Positions 45,784 to 54,844 of a stretch of DNA of 64,000 bases are shown here, in pieces. The first letter of the stretch is position 1. Each line of letters starts with the position of its first letter. Where the stretch lies: NCBI RefSeq assembly GCF_029892515.1, contig NZ_JARXVF010000004.1, forward strand, positions 362,744-426,743, written 5' to 3'. The notes beneath the pieces were generated by a model. It had not been told where the DNA came from. It worked only from the letters and a program-made list of their open reading frames with translations, and ran no database searches. A program made the translations under genes and the position numbers. The stretch comes from Pseudaminobacter soli (ex Li et al. 2025). Lineage in GTDB: Bacteria > Pseudomonadota > Alphaproteobacteria > Rhizobiales > Rhizobiaceae.

Positions 45784-46203
45784 TCGTGCGTGTGCCGACG
45801 CATAAGCAGTTGTTGCGGCTATCTGCTGATAGTAAACCTTGGACAGATTCTGGATGGCAAGTCGCCGTCAAATGTATATGCATTTGAGCGGGTCATCAGA
45901 GTGCATTATTCCAAGCCTCTTTCGCCCAAGGCAGGCGAAAGCCATTCCAGACGACGTCAAATCGTGCATCATTCGGAAACGATATCGACGCGGCCTGCGG
46001 TCAGGTTTTGCGCAATACCAACCCGAAGACCGAGCACGTAATCATCAGCTTCGTGGTGGTGGGAGTTCACATACCGCAAGCCGGCAGTAACCTGCCAGAC
46101 AGGTAATCAAAGTCGACATTTGCGCCGTCCGCGGGATGCGTCGATGGGTGGCGCTACCTTGTCTAAGGGATACGAACCGGAGAAGAAGCGGCGCCGTTCG
46201 CCG
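45784..46203. other. intergenic region
   Basis: About 420 bases with no recognised gene. A perfect CAAATG-TATATG-CATTTG palindrome lies at 45869-45886, which could be a regulator site or terminator stem of the TetR gene. Confidence 0.4.
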
Positions 46204-46570
46204 CTAAAGTGGTTTTCGCGCACAATCTCCCTCCAGATCTATTGTGAAGTCGGAGCACTCACTCAACACACCAACGAGTTGTTGGGCAATGGCCAGGCCA
46301 AGGCCCGTACCACCTGCATAACGACTCTGCGAATGCCCCAGCCGCAAGAAGGGCTGAAGCACAGTGTCGAGCTGGTCTTCGGGAGCTCCAGGGCCTCGAT
46401 CGAGCACACTGATGCGGATTCCATCGCCGGGTGCATGTTGAACGTAGACCTCCATGGTGCGCGCGAAGTTGGCCGATCATGTTGTTGAGTATCCGGCGGA
46501 GGGCAGGTGACCGCGTGACGACGCCGGCTTCGACGACTTTCAGGCAGCGATGGTGCACATGATGCGCCAC
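46204..46570 (-). pseudogene. sensor histidine kinase, HATPase-domain remnant
   Basis: Minus-strand frames show RILNNMIGQ, then after a frame change VQHAPGDGIRISVLDRGPGA, then PEDQLDTVLQPFLRLGHSQS and RYAGGTGLGLAIAQQL. These are the N-, G1 (DRGPG), F and G2 (GTGLGLA) boxes of a kinase ATP-binding domain. The dimerisation/His domain, membrane part and any response regulator gene are missing or scrambled. The frame change inside the domain shows the gene is broken. Confidence 0.7.
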
Positions 46571-46867
46571 GGACAGGCGAGGTGCGCCTACAATCCAACG
46601 CCGTCACCAGCACCGCAGTTCGACATTCTCGCACAGTGACATCAGGACCGGACCTTCCACGCATCTCAACTTCGAGGTTACGACGGAGCCATTCAGCCTG
46701 CCCCACGATCAACGATCGAACCAGCGCGCTAACGGCACGAGCCGGTTGCGTTTTGTCCTTGAATTCGATAACGACACTGTTCCGTGCAGTTTCTGGTGGA
46801 GTTTAGGCTGATCGCCATTCGACGACGAATACTGCCCGCGGATGACGCCTGAATAGAGATTCTGCCT
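46571..46867. other. intergenic or degenerate stretch upstream of the esterase
   Basis: About 300 bases that may hold further decayed kinase sequence on the minus strand and the esterase promoter. No clear motif is seen. Confidence 0.3.
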
Positions 46868-47848
46868 ATGACGAAGAATAACCCGTATGATCCTCAACTG
46901 GCAGCCATATTGCCCTGGCTCGTCGGAAATGTGCCGGTGAAGATGACTCTTGAGCAACTTCCTCACTTTCGCGCCATCAGCAGTGTGACGCGTGAGGAGT
47001 TTCTGCAAGACAGCGTCGTTAGCTGCGTCGAACACACTGCGCCGACCGCCGATGGCACGAACATCGAAGTGTCCGTCGTCACGCGGCATGACCACCACAC
47101 CCCAGGCCCCGGCATCTTTTTTCTGCACGGCGGCGGCATGGTGATGGGTAGTCGTTTCTCAGGCGCCCGGCCTCTCATCGAATGGGCTCTCAAATACGAC
47201 GCCGTCTGCGTGACGCCGGAGTACCGGCTCGCCCCTGAGCACCCCGCACCCACGCCAGTCGAGGACTGCTACGCTGCGCTGAAGTGGATGATGGCTCACG
47301 CCAAGGAACTCAAGTTTGATCCCGCGCGAGTCGTCATCTTCGGCGGAAGCGGCGGCGGTGGCCTAGCCGCGGGCACAACTCTTATCGTCCGTGACCGCAA
47401 GGAATTCACCCTGATCGGACAGTTATTGCAGTGTCCGATGATCGATGACCGCAATAGTACGCCCTCGGCGCTCGAATTCGATGGTTTCGGTGTTTGGGAC
47501 ACTACGAGCAACAAGACCGCTTGGCGCGCGGTACTGGGCGATCGCTGCGGCTCGGCCAATGTCTGCCACTACTCCGCTCCCGCCCGTACACCCAGCTTCG
47601 ATGGCCTCCCGCCCACCTTCATAGATGTCGGCGCGGCCGAGGTGTTCCGGGATGAGGCCATCGCTTACGCAAGGGGCATTATGGCCTCCGGCGGCGATTG
47701 CGAACTACACGTTTGGGGCGGCGCATTTCACGGCTTCTATGACATCGTCCCCGAGGCCGCGGTCTCCCGGGCCTGCTTGGCTGCCCGAGAAACCTGGCTG
47801 GAACGTATATTGAAGCTAGATGGCTCCATGATTGAGGGACCTGGATAG
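46868..47848 (+). CDS. alpha/beta hydrolase, hormone-sensitive lipase (HSL) family esterase
   Basis: A 326-residue cytosolic esterase. The HSL oxyanion motif HGGG is in FFLHGGGMVMGS near residue 88. The nucleophile elbow GGSGGGGLA is near 158 and the catalytic histidine is probably in WGGAFHGFYD near 282. VTPEYRLAPEHPAPTPVEDC is the conserved block after the oxyanion loop. The acid residue probably lies in VGAAEVFRDEAIAYA, where the first acidic position is glutamate instead of the usual aspartate. Short-chain esters or carbamates are plausible substrates. It is monocistronic. Confidence 0.85.
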   Translation: MTKNNPYDPQLAAILPWLVGNVPVKMTLEQLPHFRAISSVTREEFLQDSVVSCVEHTAPTADGTNIEVSVVTRHDHHTPGPGIFFLHGGGMVMGSRFSGARPLIEWALKYDAVCVTPEYRLAPEHPAPTPVEDCYAALKWMMAHAKELKFDPARVVIFGGSGGGGLAAGTTLIVRDRKEFTLIGQLLQCPMIDDRNSTPSALEFDGFGVWDTTSNKTAWRAVLGDRCGSANVCHYSAPARTPSFDGLPPTFIDVGAAEVFRDEAIAYARGIMASGGDCELHVWGGAFHGFYDIVPEAAVSRACLAARETWLERILKLDGSMIEGPG

Positions 47849-48268
47849 ACGGTATTCGTTCGGTCTCGTCCTGGTGACAAGGCAGCAGCGTCAGCGCGAA
47901 ACAAATGATCCACGATGGTCGGTGGAATGACCGACGCCAATGCTGCGCTCGGCCGAGGTCGTGCAGGGGCACGGGTTCGAGTGCTGTTCGGCGAGTGAAC
48001 TGGGGGGCATCCAGAGGCTCGGTGGTCGGGAGGGGTCACGGTGCCTCGCCAGTGTATTGCATGAAGAAAATGGTCCGCTCCGGAAACCGCAGCAGGCAGA
48101 GCGTGGCTCCCCATGATGTCCGGTTTCAGGAAGCAGCGAAGCTGATCCCAACGACCGACATGGGCGCGTTGCCGATGCAATTCGAGGTTTTAGGCAGCAG
48201 TGGCAGACGCACTCTTCGGTGCTCATTCACAGGCAATCGCTGGGTTGTGCTAATTCCCGTTGAGACAT
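47849..48268. other. intergenic region
   Basis: 420 bases between two convergent genes. It contains GACATGGGCGCGTTG (near 48160), shared with the first 250 bases of the window. No gene or strong hairpin was recognised. Confidence 0.4.
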
Positions 48269-49168
48269 CTAAACCGGGCGCTCCTTTCCCAACCAATCGA
48301 GAAGATCGGACACCAGCGCCTTGGCATCTTCTCGAGCCGGGCAGATGGCATAATAGCCGTAGCCGCTTTCAATGACGCGCGGGAAGGGAGTGACAAGCAG
48401 GCCACTTTCCAGGTCCTGTCGTGCAAGGTGCATGTCGCCCATCGTCACACCATAACCGCTCGCTGCGGCGGTCATTGCAAAATCCTGGGTATCGAATATC
48501 TGGTTGCGCGCCGCTGTCAGGTCATAAGCGCCCTCGGCCTGAAGCCAGAGCGTCCAATCGCTTTGGCGCGCGTTGGAGTGCAGCAGTACGCAATTGGCCA
48601 GACTTTCTACTCGCGCCGGGTCGCCAAGCGAACCGGCAAATGAGGGCGAGCACATTGGTGTGAGTTTTTCAGGCAGAAGCAATTCGACATGCATGCCGGG
48701 CCAATGGCCGTTGCCATAGAGGATCAGCAGATCGATGTCGCCGGGGCCAAATGTCGGCCGAGCGAACCAGGCGGTGTCGATCGTGATGTTCAGGTCCGGG
48801 TGGCAGCCATGCAGATCCGTTAGTCGAGGGAGAAGCCAGCGTCGGGCAAAGGTGGGCGGCATGCGCACGGTCAGGGAGCGCCCTTTGGTCCTGGTCGCCT
48901 CGAAGGAGTTGCGAAGCGAGATGAGCAATCCGTTGACGATCGGAACGATCGCGTCTCCTTGCTCAGTCAGAACCACCTTGCGAGTGTGGCGCTGAAAGAG
49001 GCTACAGCCGAAATAATGTTCCAATTGCTGTATTTGACGGCTGATGGCGCTCTGGCTGAGATTGAGTTCGGAGGCTGCCCGGGTGAAGCTTCCGGTTTCT
49101 GCGACAACGGAAAAGGTTTGCAGTGTCTGCAGGGGCGGAAGCCGATTCTGCTGAATTGCCGGTCTCAA
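48269..49168 (-). CDS. LysR-family regulator (GcvA-like)
   Basis: A 299-residue LysR regulator. The N-terminal helix-turn-helix is LQTFSVVAETGSFTRAASEL then NLSQSAISRQIQQLEHYFGC. The effector domain has the GcvA-type end (GYGVTMGDMHLARQDLESGL, then YYAICPAREDAKALVSDLLD). It lies 167 bases downstream of the ArgH-like lyase gene on the same strand, with a RIME-like palindrome between, so it is a candidate regulator of that operon though not clearly cotranscribed. Confidence 0.83.
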   Translation of the reverse strand: MRPAIQQNRLPPLQTLQTFSVVAETGSFTRAASELNLSQSAISRQIQQLEHYFGCSLFQRHTRKVVLTEQGDAIVPIVNGLLISLRNSFEATRTKGRSLTVRMPPTFARRWLLPRLTDLHGCHPDLNITIDTAWFARPTFGPGDIDLLILYGNGHWPGMHVELLLPEKLTPMCSPSFAGSLGDPARVESLANCVLLHSNARQSDWTLWLQAEGAYDLTAARNQIFDTQDFAMTAAASGYGVTMGDMHLARQDLESGLLVTPFPRVIESGYGYYAICPAREDAKALVSDLLDWLGKERPV

Positions 49169-49198
49169 GGTCTCTCTCCGCGAAGGCCTGTCATTGCA

Positions 49199-49296
49199 GC
49201 GCCGCGCATCCTTTGGACGCGCAAAGGACGCTGCAACACTTTGAATTTGTGCATGATCCTTTTCGAAAAGCGATTCCGCTTTTCGGGGTCATGCAC
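49199..49296. repeat. RIME-like rhizobial intergenic palindrome
   Basis: Two palindromes in tandem: a TCCTTTG...CAAAGGA stem (about 49208-49230) and a long stem from GCATGATCC to GGGGTCATGC (49251-49294) with GAAAAGCG/CGCTTTTC inside. The order and sequence recall the RIME1 intergenic mosaic elements known from rhizobia. Confidence 0.75.
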
Positions 49297-49335
49297 TAAA
49301 CAGGCACCGCTGCGGAGGTAAATAGCGTTTCAATG

Positions 49336-50730
49336 TTAACCCAGCAGAGCTCGTAGCTCGGCTGCTGCACGGCGAACCTGCTCCGGCGCTGTGCCACCGC
49401 GATGATTGCGACAGGCAACGGAGCCTTCCGTCGTCAAGACTTCCGCAACATCCGCCGCGACAACTGGCGCGAAAGCTTGCATGGTCGCGAGCGGGATTTC
49501 GGCAAGTGTGGCATAGCCCTGGTCTCGCGCCGCGCCCACGATCGCAGCGACCGCATGGTGGGCATCCCGGAAAGGTAGGCCGGCGCGCACCAGGTAGTCG
49601 GCAAGGTCCGTCGCGGTCGAATAGCCTTGTTCGGCCGCGGCGCGCATGTTTTCCGCCTTGACCCTGATCGTGGGCAGCATCTGCGCGGTGACCGCTACCG
49701 CGCCTCGCACATTCTCCAGCGTGTCGGTCAGTGGTGGCTTCGATTCCTGCTGGTCCTTGTTGAAGGCTAAGGGTTGAGCCTTCATCAGTGCCGCTGACGT
49801 CGTCAGGTTGCCAATCACCCGCGCAGCCTTGCCCCGCACAAGCTCAGCGAGATCCGGATTGCGCTTCTGCGGCATGATCGACGAGCCCGTGCAAAATTGG
49901 TCGCCAATCTCGATGAAGTCGACCATGGGAGTGCACCATAGGATTATTTCTTCCGCTAGGCGCGACAGGTGCCCCATGACGACGGAACCGGCCGCGCAGA
50001 TATCAACCACGTAGTCGCGATCCGAGACGGCATCGAGCGAATTGCGGAAAGCGCGGGAAAAGCCAAGCTCCCGAGCACTGAAGTCGGGATCGATCGGATA
50101 GCTCGTTCCGGCAAGCGCTGCCGCGCCGAGTGGAGAGACGTTGAGGCGCTCGCGCGCCTGGCTGACGCGCTCGAGATCGCGGAAAAACATCTCGGCATAT
50201 GCCATCATGTGATGGCCGAACGTCACGGGCTGCGCAACCTGAAGATGGGTGAAGCCCGGCATGATCGTATCCGCATGGCCCTCCGCAAGATCGATGAAGG
50301 CGAGGATCAGGGTCTTGAGCTCGAGACTGAGTGCATCGAGCTCCGCACGGGCGTAAAGGCGGATATCGGTTGCAACCTGATCATTGCGCGAACGGGCAGT
50401 GTGCAGCCTCTTGCCGGCCTCGCCGATCAGTGCGGTCAAACGGCTTTCGACATTCATATGGACGTCTTCGAGCTCCTTCTTCCACTCGAAGATGCCTGTA
50501 CGGATTTCCTCAGCGATCGTGTCGAGGCCGGTTTGGATGGCACTATTGTCTTGGGACGTCAGCACGCCGGCCTGGGCGAGCATCCGAGCGTGAACCTTGG
50601 AGGCTGCAACGTCATAAATTGCGATGCGCTTGTCCTGGTCGAGGCATTCATGGAAGTCGCGAAAGTCCGTCGAAACGGCCTCCTTGAAGAGGGGCGACCA
50701 TGTTGTGTTCGAGGGTGCGGACATTGTCAT
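49336..50730 (-). CDS. argininosuccinate lyase-like C-N lyase
   Basis: A 464-residue member of the fumarase/aspartase superfamily, ArgH branch. Visible blocks are LHTARSRNDQVATDIRLYAR, MPGFTHLQVAQPVTFGHHMM, the signature GSSIMPQKRNPDLAEL (about residue 285) and FNKDQQESKPPLTDTLENV. ArgH releases fumarate from an N-substituted aspartate. It is the last gene of a catabolic-looking operon with transporter, deacetylases and MmgE/PrpD protein and not beside arginine genes, so another N-substituted aspartate may be its substrate, as for iminodisuccinate or EDDS lyases of this branch. ATG 50730 starts one base after the upstream TGA; 50724 is an alternative. Housekeeping ArgH cannot be excluded. Confidence 0.82.
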   Translation of the reverse strand: MTMSAPSNTTWSPLFKEAVSTDFRDFHECLDQDKRIAIYDVAASKVHARMLAQAGVLTSQDNSAIQTGLDTIAEEIRTGIFEWKKELEDVHMNVESRLTALIGEAGKRLHTARSRNDQVATDIRLYARAELDALSLELKTLILAFIDLAEGHADTIMPGFTHLQVAQPVTFGHHMMAYAEMFFRDLERVSQARERLNVSPLGAAALAGTSYPIDPDFSARELGFSRAFRNSLDAVSDRDYVVDICAAGSVVMGHLSRLAEEIILWCTPMVDFIEIGDQFCTGSSIMPQKRNPDLAELVRGKAARVIGNLTTSAALMKAQPLAFNKDQQESKPPLTDTLENVRGAVAVTAQMLPTIRVKAENMRAAAEQGYSTATDLADYLVRAGLPFRDAHHAVAAIVGAARDQGYATLAEIPLATMQAFAPVVAADVAEVLTTEGSVACRNHRGGTAPEQVRRAAAELRALLG

Positions 50731-50731
50731 C

Positions 50732-52096
50732 TCACGGTTTGAGCAGATCGATAAGCGGGCGCATGTCGGCGATGGCGTCGATGTCGAGGACCACGTCTCG
50801 GAGCGCGGCTGCGCGGGTTTCAGGCAGAACGATCCGAGCAAGGTCGCTGTACTTGGCGATGATGCGTTCGTCGCTCAGCGGGTTGAAAGGTCCCCCCAGC
50901 GGATGTTCGATCGTCGCCTCGAATATCCGGCCATCACGGGTCTGGATCTCCACGGACGGCTCGTCCTCGTCGCGCATCCTGTCGTCGATCCGAACCGTCA
51001 GCCGGTCGAGCCATTTGCCGATCGCAGGGTCGCGCCAGGCGCGCTCCTCAAGTTCGGCGAGGGAGACTTTGCCATAGTGAAGGCGAGCCGCGACGGCATA
51101 AGGCAGGCTCATCTGCGCCTGCGCACGCGAGGTCACGGTCTTGTGGCCACACATACCGAACTGGAAGCCACTCATGCCGACGGCGACCCCGGCGATGTCC
51201 GTGCTCTTCAGCTCGTTGTCCTCCAGCATGAGATCAATGGCGTCGATGGCTGAATGCGTGCCGCGGCATGTTGCGTGTGGCTTGATCGAGCAGCGGTTGA
51301 GCCGCCAGCTTTGGCCGAAATCGCGGCAGAGTTCCTCTGGAACCGCCCGCTCGTCGCCAAACGTCTGGAAGAAGCCACCCCATACCTTGTCGTCGAAAGC
51401 CGAAAGCGGCCCCTGGAAGCCGGCGCCGGCAAGCCGCGCCGCAAGGTAGCCGCCCTCCGCCGCCCGGCCCGCATGAAGTTTTTTTGCTGGACCGCCGTCA
51501 TGGATGAACGCCCAGGTGCCCCCCGAGTAGGAGAGCGCGCAGCCGAGCGCTGAGGCGATGCCTTCCCTGTCCAGCCCCATCAGCGTGGCCACGGCCGCTG
51601 CCGCGCCGAAGGTTCCGCAGGTGCCGGTGGAATGCCAGCCGTTGCCGTTGTGAATTTCATAGCCGCCGGAAGCCTCCAGAATGCGGCGTCCCACTTCATA
51701 GCCGAGCAGCACGGATTTGAGGAACAGGCGACCGTCGATGGGCTCCCCCATCGCTTCGAGTGCCGCAACCACTGCAGGCAAGACAACAGCGCCGGAGTGA
51801 TCGCAGCCGCCGGAATCGTCCAGCTCGAAGGCGTGTGCGGACACGCCGTTGATGAAGGCGGCGGTACGAGCGTCTGTTTTGAGTGGCAGCCCCCAGGCGC
51901 TCGCCTCTCCCCTCGCCCCGGTTGTCCCAAGAGCAGTGATCACGAGCTTCGTCTCGACGGATGTCGCGCCCGCCAGCGAAACGCCAAGCGTATCCAGAAT
52001 GTGGAGCTTCGCCTTTCGGATCGTGCTTTCGGGAAAATGGGAAAAGTCCGTCGCCGCGATGTTGGCCGCAAGCGCAGTCAGCACGGTCTCAGCCAT
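50732..52096 (-). CDS. MmgE/PrpD-family protein
   Basis: A 454-residue cytosolic protein of the MmgE/PrpD family, which includes 2-methylcitrate dehydratase, cis-aconitate decarboxylase and the iminodisuccinate epimerase of Agrobacterium. Family blocks are AKLHILDTLGVSLAGA, AFINGVSAHAFELDDS, SGAVVLPAVVAALEA, GNGWHSTGTCGTFGAAAAVA, KKLHAGRAAEGGYLAARLA and IKPHATCRGTHSAIDA. ATG 52096 overlaps the stop of the preceding deacetylase-like gene by eight bases, and the stop lies one base before the lyase start, so the two are tightly coupled. Next to an ArgH-like lyase, epimerisation of an N-substituted aspartate is more attractive than propionate metabolism. No other prp gene is present. Confidence 0.85.
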   Translation of the reverse strand: MAETVLTALAANIAATDFSHFPESTIRKAKLHILDTLGVSLAGATSVETKLVITALGTTGARGEASAWGLPLKTDARTAAFINGVSAHAFELDDSGGCDHSGAVVLPAVVAALEAMGEPIDGRLFLKSVLLGYEVGRRILEASGGYEIHNGNGWHSTGTCGTFGAAAAVATLMGLDREGIASALGCALSYSGGTWAFIHDGGPAKKLHAGRAAEGGYLAARLAGAGFQGPLSAFDDKVWGGFFQTFGDERAVPEELCRDFGQSWRLNRCSIKPHATCRGTHSAIDAIDLMLEDNELKSTDIAGVAVGMSGFQFGMCGHKTVTSRAQAQMSLPYAVAARLHYGKVSLAELEERAWRDPAIGKWLDRLTVRIDDRMRDEDEPSVEIQTRDGRIFEATIEHPLGGPFNPLSDERIIAKYSDLARIVLPETRAAALRDVVLDIDAIADMRPLIDLLKP

Positions 52097-52979
52097 CGGA
52101 GCGCTGCTCCATGCGATAGGTCTCGAAGACCCGGATCGGGTGATTATTCGGAATTGCAGGTCCGAGCGCTCTTTGGCGTTCGGCGATCTCGGCGCCGGTC
52201 GCAACCCACACGTCGTCGAAGCTCAGGATGTGACCCAGCAAATCCTCGATAAGCGAGATGCGCCCTGGTGTCCCAGTCCATTCCGGCCGAAGCTGGATGA
52301 CGTAACATAGTCCGAAGCGGCGATAGGCATCGAACTCGGCGATCCAGTTGTGCAAGACCCCCTCATAGTCGGGTATCCGGCTTTGCCCCTTCGGAAAGGC
52401 CGGCGTGAAGTTGAACTGGAAATAGGGCCGGTCCTCCAACTCGACGTGAACCGGAATTTCGACAAGGCCGGAGGGATGAGTGTAGGGAATGTCGTCGCCA
52501 TTGAGGCTGGCCGACCAGCCATAGCCCGCTTCCAGCAGAAGCCGGTCGAAGCCTACGGGCCAGTTGCCCTGCGGCAAACGGAAACCGCTTGTCTCCTTCC
52601 CTGTCAGCGAGTTCAGCGCGTCTCTGGAGCGTCTGAGCACTTCAAGCGACTGGTCCGACGTGAGCGTGTCATGCCGTTCGAAGGAAAAGCCAGAACTTGC
52701 CAGTTCATGGCCAGCGCCGATTATCCCGCGCAGCAAGTCACGGTGGCGGTTGGCCGTTTCTGCGCTCAGAAACCAGCTTGTCTTGACGTTGGATGTTCCA
52801 AATGTCCGGCAAAGGCGCTCAACGCCGCGGTTCGCGCCGAATTGCCAGACTGAAAGGCTCTTCGATCTGTTCGCAAGATCCGGAGCTGCGGCAATCGCAT
52901 CCGCCCCATCGTCGAACAGTACCGCCACCATCACGGCGCAGCTTTTACCCTGAGGCCAGATTGTCGGCTGCGCTGTCAT
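52089..52979 (-). CDS. NodB-fold deacetylase-like protein with degraded metal site
   Basis: A 296-residue polysaccharide-deacetylase/PuuE-like protein, related in length and order of blocks to the next gene upstream. The first motif is present (AVLFDDGADA, with the acid pair). The HxxxH zinc motif, normally like GHRH, is replaced by HELASSGFSFERHD, so at least one metal ligand seems lost. The later SGFRLPQGNWPVGFDRLLLE block is kept, as is the tail GTPGRISLIEDLL. It may be an inactive partner of the upstream paralogue or act on another substrate. It overlaps that gene by four bases and the MmgE/PrpD gene by eight. Confidence 0.75.
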   Translation of the reverse strand: MTAQPTIWPQGKSCAVMVAVLFDDGADAIAAAPDLANRSKSLSVWQFGANRGVERLCRTFGTSNVKTSWFLSAETANRHRDLLRGIIGAGHELASSGFSFERHDTLTSDQSLEVLRRSRDALNSLTGKETSGFRLPQGNWPVGFDRLLLEAGYGWSASLNGDDIPYTHPSGLVEIPVHVELEDRPYFQFNFTPAFPKGQSRIPDYEGVLHNWIAEFDAYRRFGLCYVIQLRPEWTGTPGRISLIEDLLGHILSFDDVWVATGAEIAERQRALGPAIPNNHPIRVFETYRMEQRSDG

Positions 52980-53866
52980 GCCGTCGGCTTTCGTTCATCA
53001 GTTTGGGAATGGCGTTCGATCCACCAGTGGGCGATGTCGCCGAGGCGTGCTTTCCAGACGGCATCGCCCTTGCTCACGATGGCCTTGAACAAGCCCTCGA
53101 GGATGGAAAGGCGCCCTGGTTTCACGCAGACCTTCGGATGCAGGATCGTCGTCCAGCAGAGCCTTTCGCGGTGATAGCCTTCAAATTCCGCGCGCCAGTT
53201 GCGCTCGACGGCGCGATAGTCCGAGATGCGGTCAAGCCCGATCGGAAAATCCGGCGCCTCGGTGTAAGCAAGGGCCGTGTAGTCGTCGATGTCCCAGCGC
53301 GCGGGGATTTCAACGAGCCCGACACCTTTATCGGTCGGGTGGAAATAAGGGCGGTCGTCGCCGCGCATGGAACTGGAATAAATAACGCCGAACTGCCTGA
53401 GCAGCGCTGCCGTCTCATGGCTCCAGTCACCGGACGGCGTCCTGAAGCCGATGGGCGTGACGCCGAGCAGTTCGCGAAAAATCCGGCGCGATCGCTCCAT
53501 GACGTCCAATTGCTGCTCCGCGCTGAGGTCGATGAAAACCTCATGGCGATGACCGTGATAACCAATCTCATGGCCTTCGGTGACAATACGCTCGCAACGT
53601 TCGGTCCAGTGCTGCACCACCCAAGTTGGAATAAAAAAGGTGGCTTTGAGATCGTAGGCCGCCAGCAGATCGAGCAATCTCGGCAGCGCGCGCCACGGAC
53701 CGTAGGCACCCTGGGAGAAGTAGCGCGGATTGTGGAGCAGCGACCCGTCGAGCATTGCATCGCCCGTCGGCCCGTCGAGATCGAAAGCAAGGCCGACCGC
53801 GGATTGTTTTCCGGCCGGCCAGACCGAACCGATGGAAAGAGCGGGCTGTGACATAGGTTTGGTCAT
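52976..53866 (-). CDS. polysaccharide deacetylase (NodB fold), PuuE/peptidoglycan deacetylase-like
   Basis: A 296-residue carbohydrate-esterase-4-type hydrolase. Metal-site motifs are intact: the acidic first motif in LAFDLDGPTGD (about residues 26-36) and GHEIGYHGHRHEVF (about 97-110) with the HxxxH-type zinc histidines. IGFRTPSGDWSHETAALLRQ is motif 3. This subgroup includes allantoinase PuuE and HP0310-type enzymes that act on small amides, not only polysaccharides. No signal peptide is visible, so action on an imported small molecule is likely. It lies 124 bases after the binding-protein gene, beyond a GC hairpin. ATG 53854 is an alternative start. Confidence 0.82.
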   Translation of the reverse strand: MTKPMSQPALSIGSVWPAGKQSAVGLAFDLDGPTGDAMLDGSLLHNPRYFSQGAYGPWRALPRLLDLLAAYDLKATFFIPTWVVQHWTERCERIVTEGHEIGYHGHRHEVFIDLSAEQQLDVMERSRRIFRELLGVTPIGFRTPSGDWSHETAALLRQFGVIYSSSMRGDDRPYFHPTDKGVGLVEIPARWDIDDYTALAYTEAPDFPIGLDRISDYRAVERNWRAEFEGYHRERLCWTTILHPKVCVKPGRLSILEGLFKAIVSKGDAVWKARLGDIAHWWIERHSQTDERKPTA

Positions 53867-53881
53867 TCTGTTTCGGGATTC

Positions 53882-53908
53882 CCCGCGCCAGGCGGAACCG
53901 GGCGCGGG
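53882..53908 (-). promoter_or_regulatory. intercistronic hairpin between transporter and enzyme genes
   Basis: CCCGCGCC and GGCGCGGG pair over an 11-base loop, 16 bases before the deacetylase start. Such stems after a binding-protein gene often protect its mRNA or reduce read-through into later genes. Confidence 0.55.
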
Positions 53909-53990
53909 CTCTCAGAGACAAAAACTCTCCGTTCCGGCCGGATGGCCGGTCGAAAATCGTGAATTTCGGAGAGGCGTAGGTGTCCTGACG

Positions 53991-54818
53991 CTATTTCACG
54001 CCGTTGATGACGGCTTTTGGCACGGCATTGTGCACCAAGCCCCACTTCTTCAGCATGCCATCGTACGAACCGTCCTTGATCAGTTCTTCGAGCGCGCCGG
54101 CGACGGCATCGCGAAGGCCGGTATTGTCCTTCTTGAAACCCATGCCGAATGTATCGTCGCTGAGCAGCGGTTCGCCGACGAGCTGATAGGTGTCAGGCTC
54201 GAGGCGGATCTGGTAGGCAATCGTTTCGATACCCTGCACTACAGCGTCGTAACGACCTTGCTTCATGCCAAGACGGGCGGCGTTGGAATCGGCGGTTCCC
54301 TCGAACTTGATCGCCGGCTTGCCCTTGCCCACGCAGTTGGCCTCGCTCCAGTTGGTGACGTTTTCGCCGAACGAGGTCGAGCGGCTGCCGGCAACGGTTT
54401 TGCCGCAAAAATCCGTCGTCTGCTTGTACTGGGCGGCATTGGCCTTCGTCGTGAACAGGATCGGGCCGCTCGTCAGATAGTCGACGAAGTCCATGCTGGC
54501 CTGACGCTTCACGTTGTCGCTCATGCCGGAGATGATCATGTCGCCGCGCCCGGTCTGAAGTCCGCTCTGCAGCTCCTGAAACGCCGACGTGACGAAGAGC
54601 ACATTGAGATTGAGCTTCTTGGCGATGGCATTGATCAGATCGACGTCGAAACCATCGAGCGTGCCCTCATCGGGATTCACGAATTCCATGGGCGGGTAGA
54701 TCGGGTTGGTCAGAACGCGCAGTTCGCCCTGGTTGACGAGGTTGAGCTTTGTCTCCGCGGATGCCGCGCCCGCCGCGACAAGGGCGATTGCCGATACGGC
54801 AATGCGTAGGAATTTCAT
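53991..54818 (-). CDS. amino-acid-type ABC transporter substrate-binding protein
   Basis: A 275-residue periplasmic family-3 binding protein. Signal peptide MKFLRIAVSAIALVAAGAASA is followed by ELRVLTNPIYPPMEFVNPDE, GTLDGFDVDLINAIAKKLNL and TGRGDMIISGMSDNVKRQAS, the usual ligand-pocket segments. Two cysteines (DFCGKTV and EANCVGK) may form a disulfide. ATG 54818 follows AGGAGGAG by six bases. The ligand is a polar amino acid or derivative and cannot be named; operon context suggests an acidic N-substituted amino acid. It is the third gene of the operon. Confidence 0.88.
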   Translation of the reverse strand: MKFLRIAVSAIALVAAGAASAETKLNLVNQGELRVLTNPIYPPMEFVNPDEGTLDGFDVDLINAIAKKLNLNVLFVTSAFQELQSGLQTGRGDMIISGMSDNVKRQASMDFVDYLTSGPILFTTKANAAQYKQTTDFCGKTVAGSRSTSFGENVTNWSEANCVGKGKPAIKFEGTADSNAARLGMKQGRYDAVVQGIETIAYQIRLEPDTYQLVGEPLLSDDTFGMGFKKDNTGLRDAVAGALEELIKDGSYDGMLKKWGLVHNAVPKAVINGVK

Positions 54819-54844
54819 GGCATTCTCCTCCTGATAGTTGTTTT

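Noticed and set aside
49336..50730. Firm call as arginine-biosynthetic argH
   Set aside because: Sequence blocks fit ArgH, but the operon context is catabolic and no arginine gene is near, so the symbol was withheld.
52793..54809. Two plus-strand frames over 350 codons opposite the deacetylase and binding-protein genes
   Set aside because: Antisense shadows; the minus-strand genes have signal peptides, motifs and ribosome sites.
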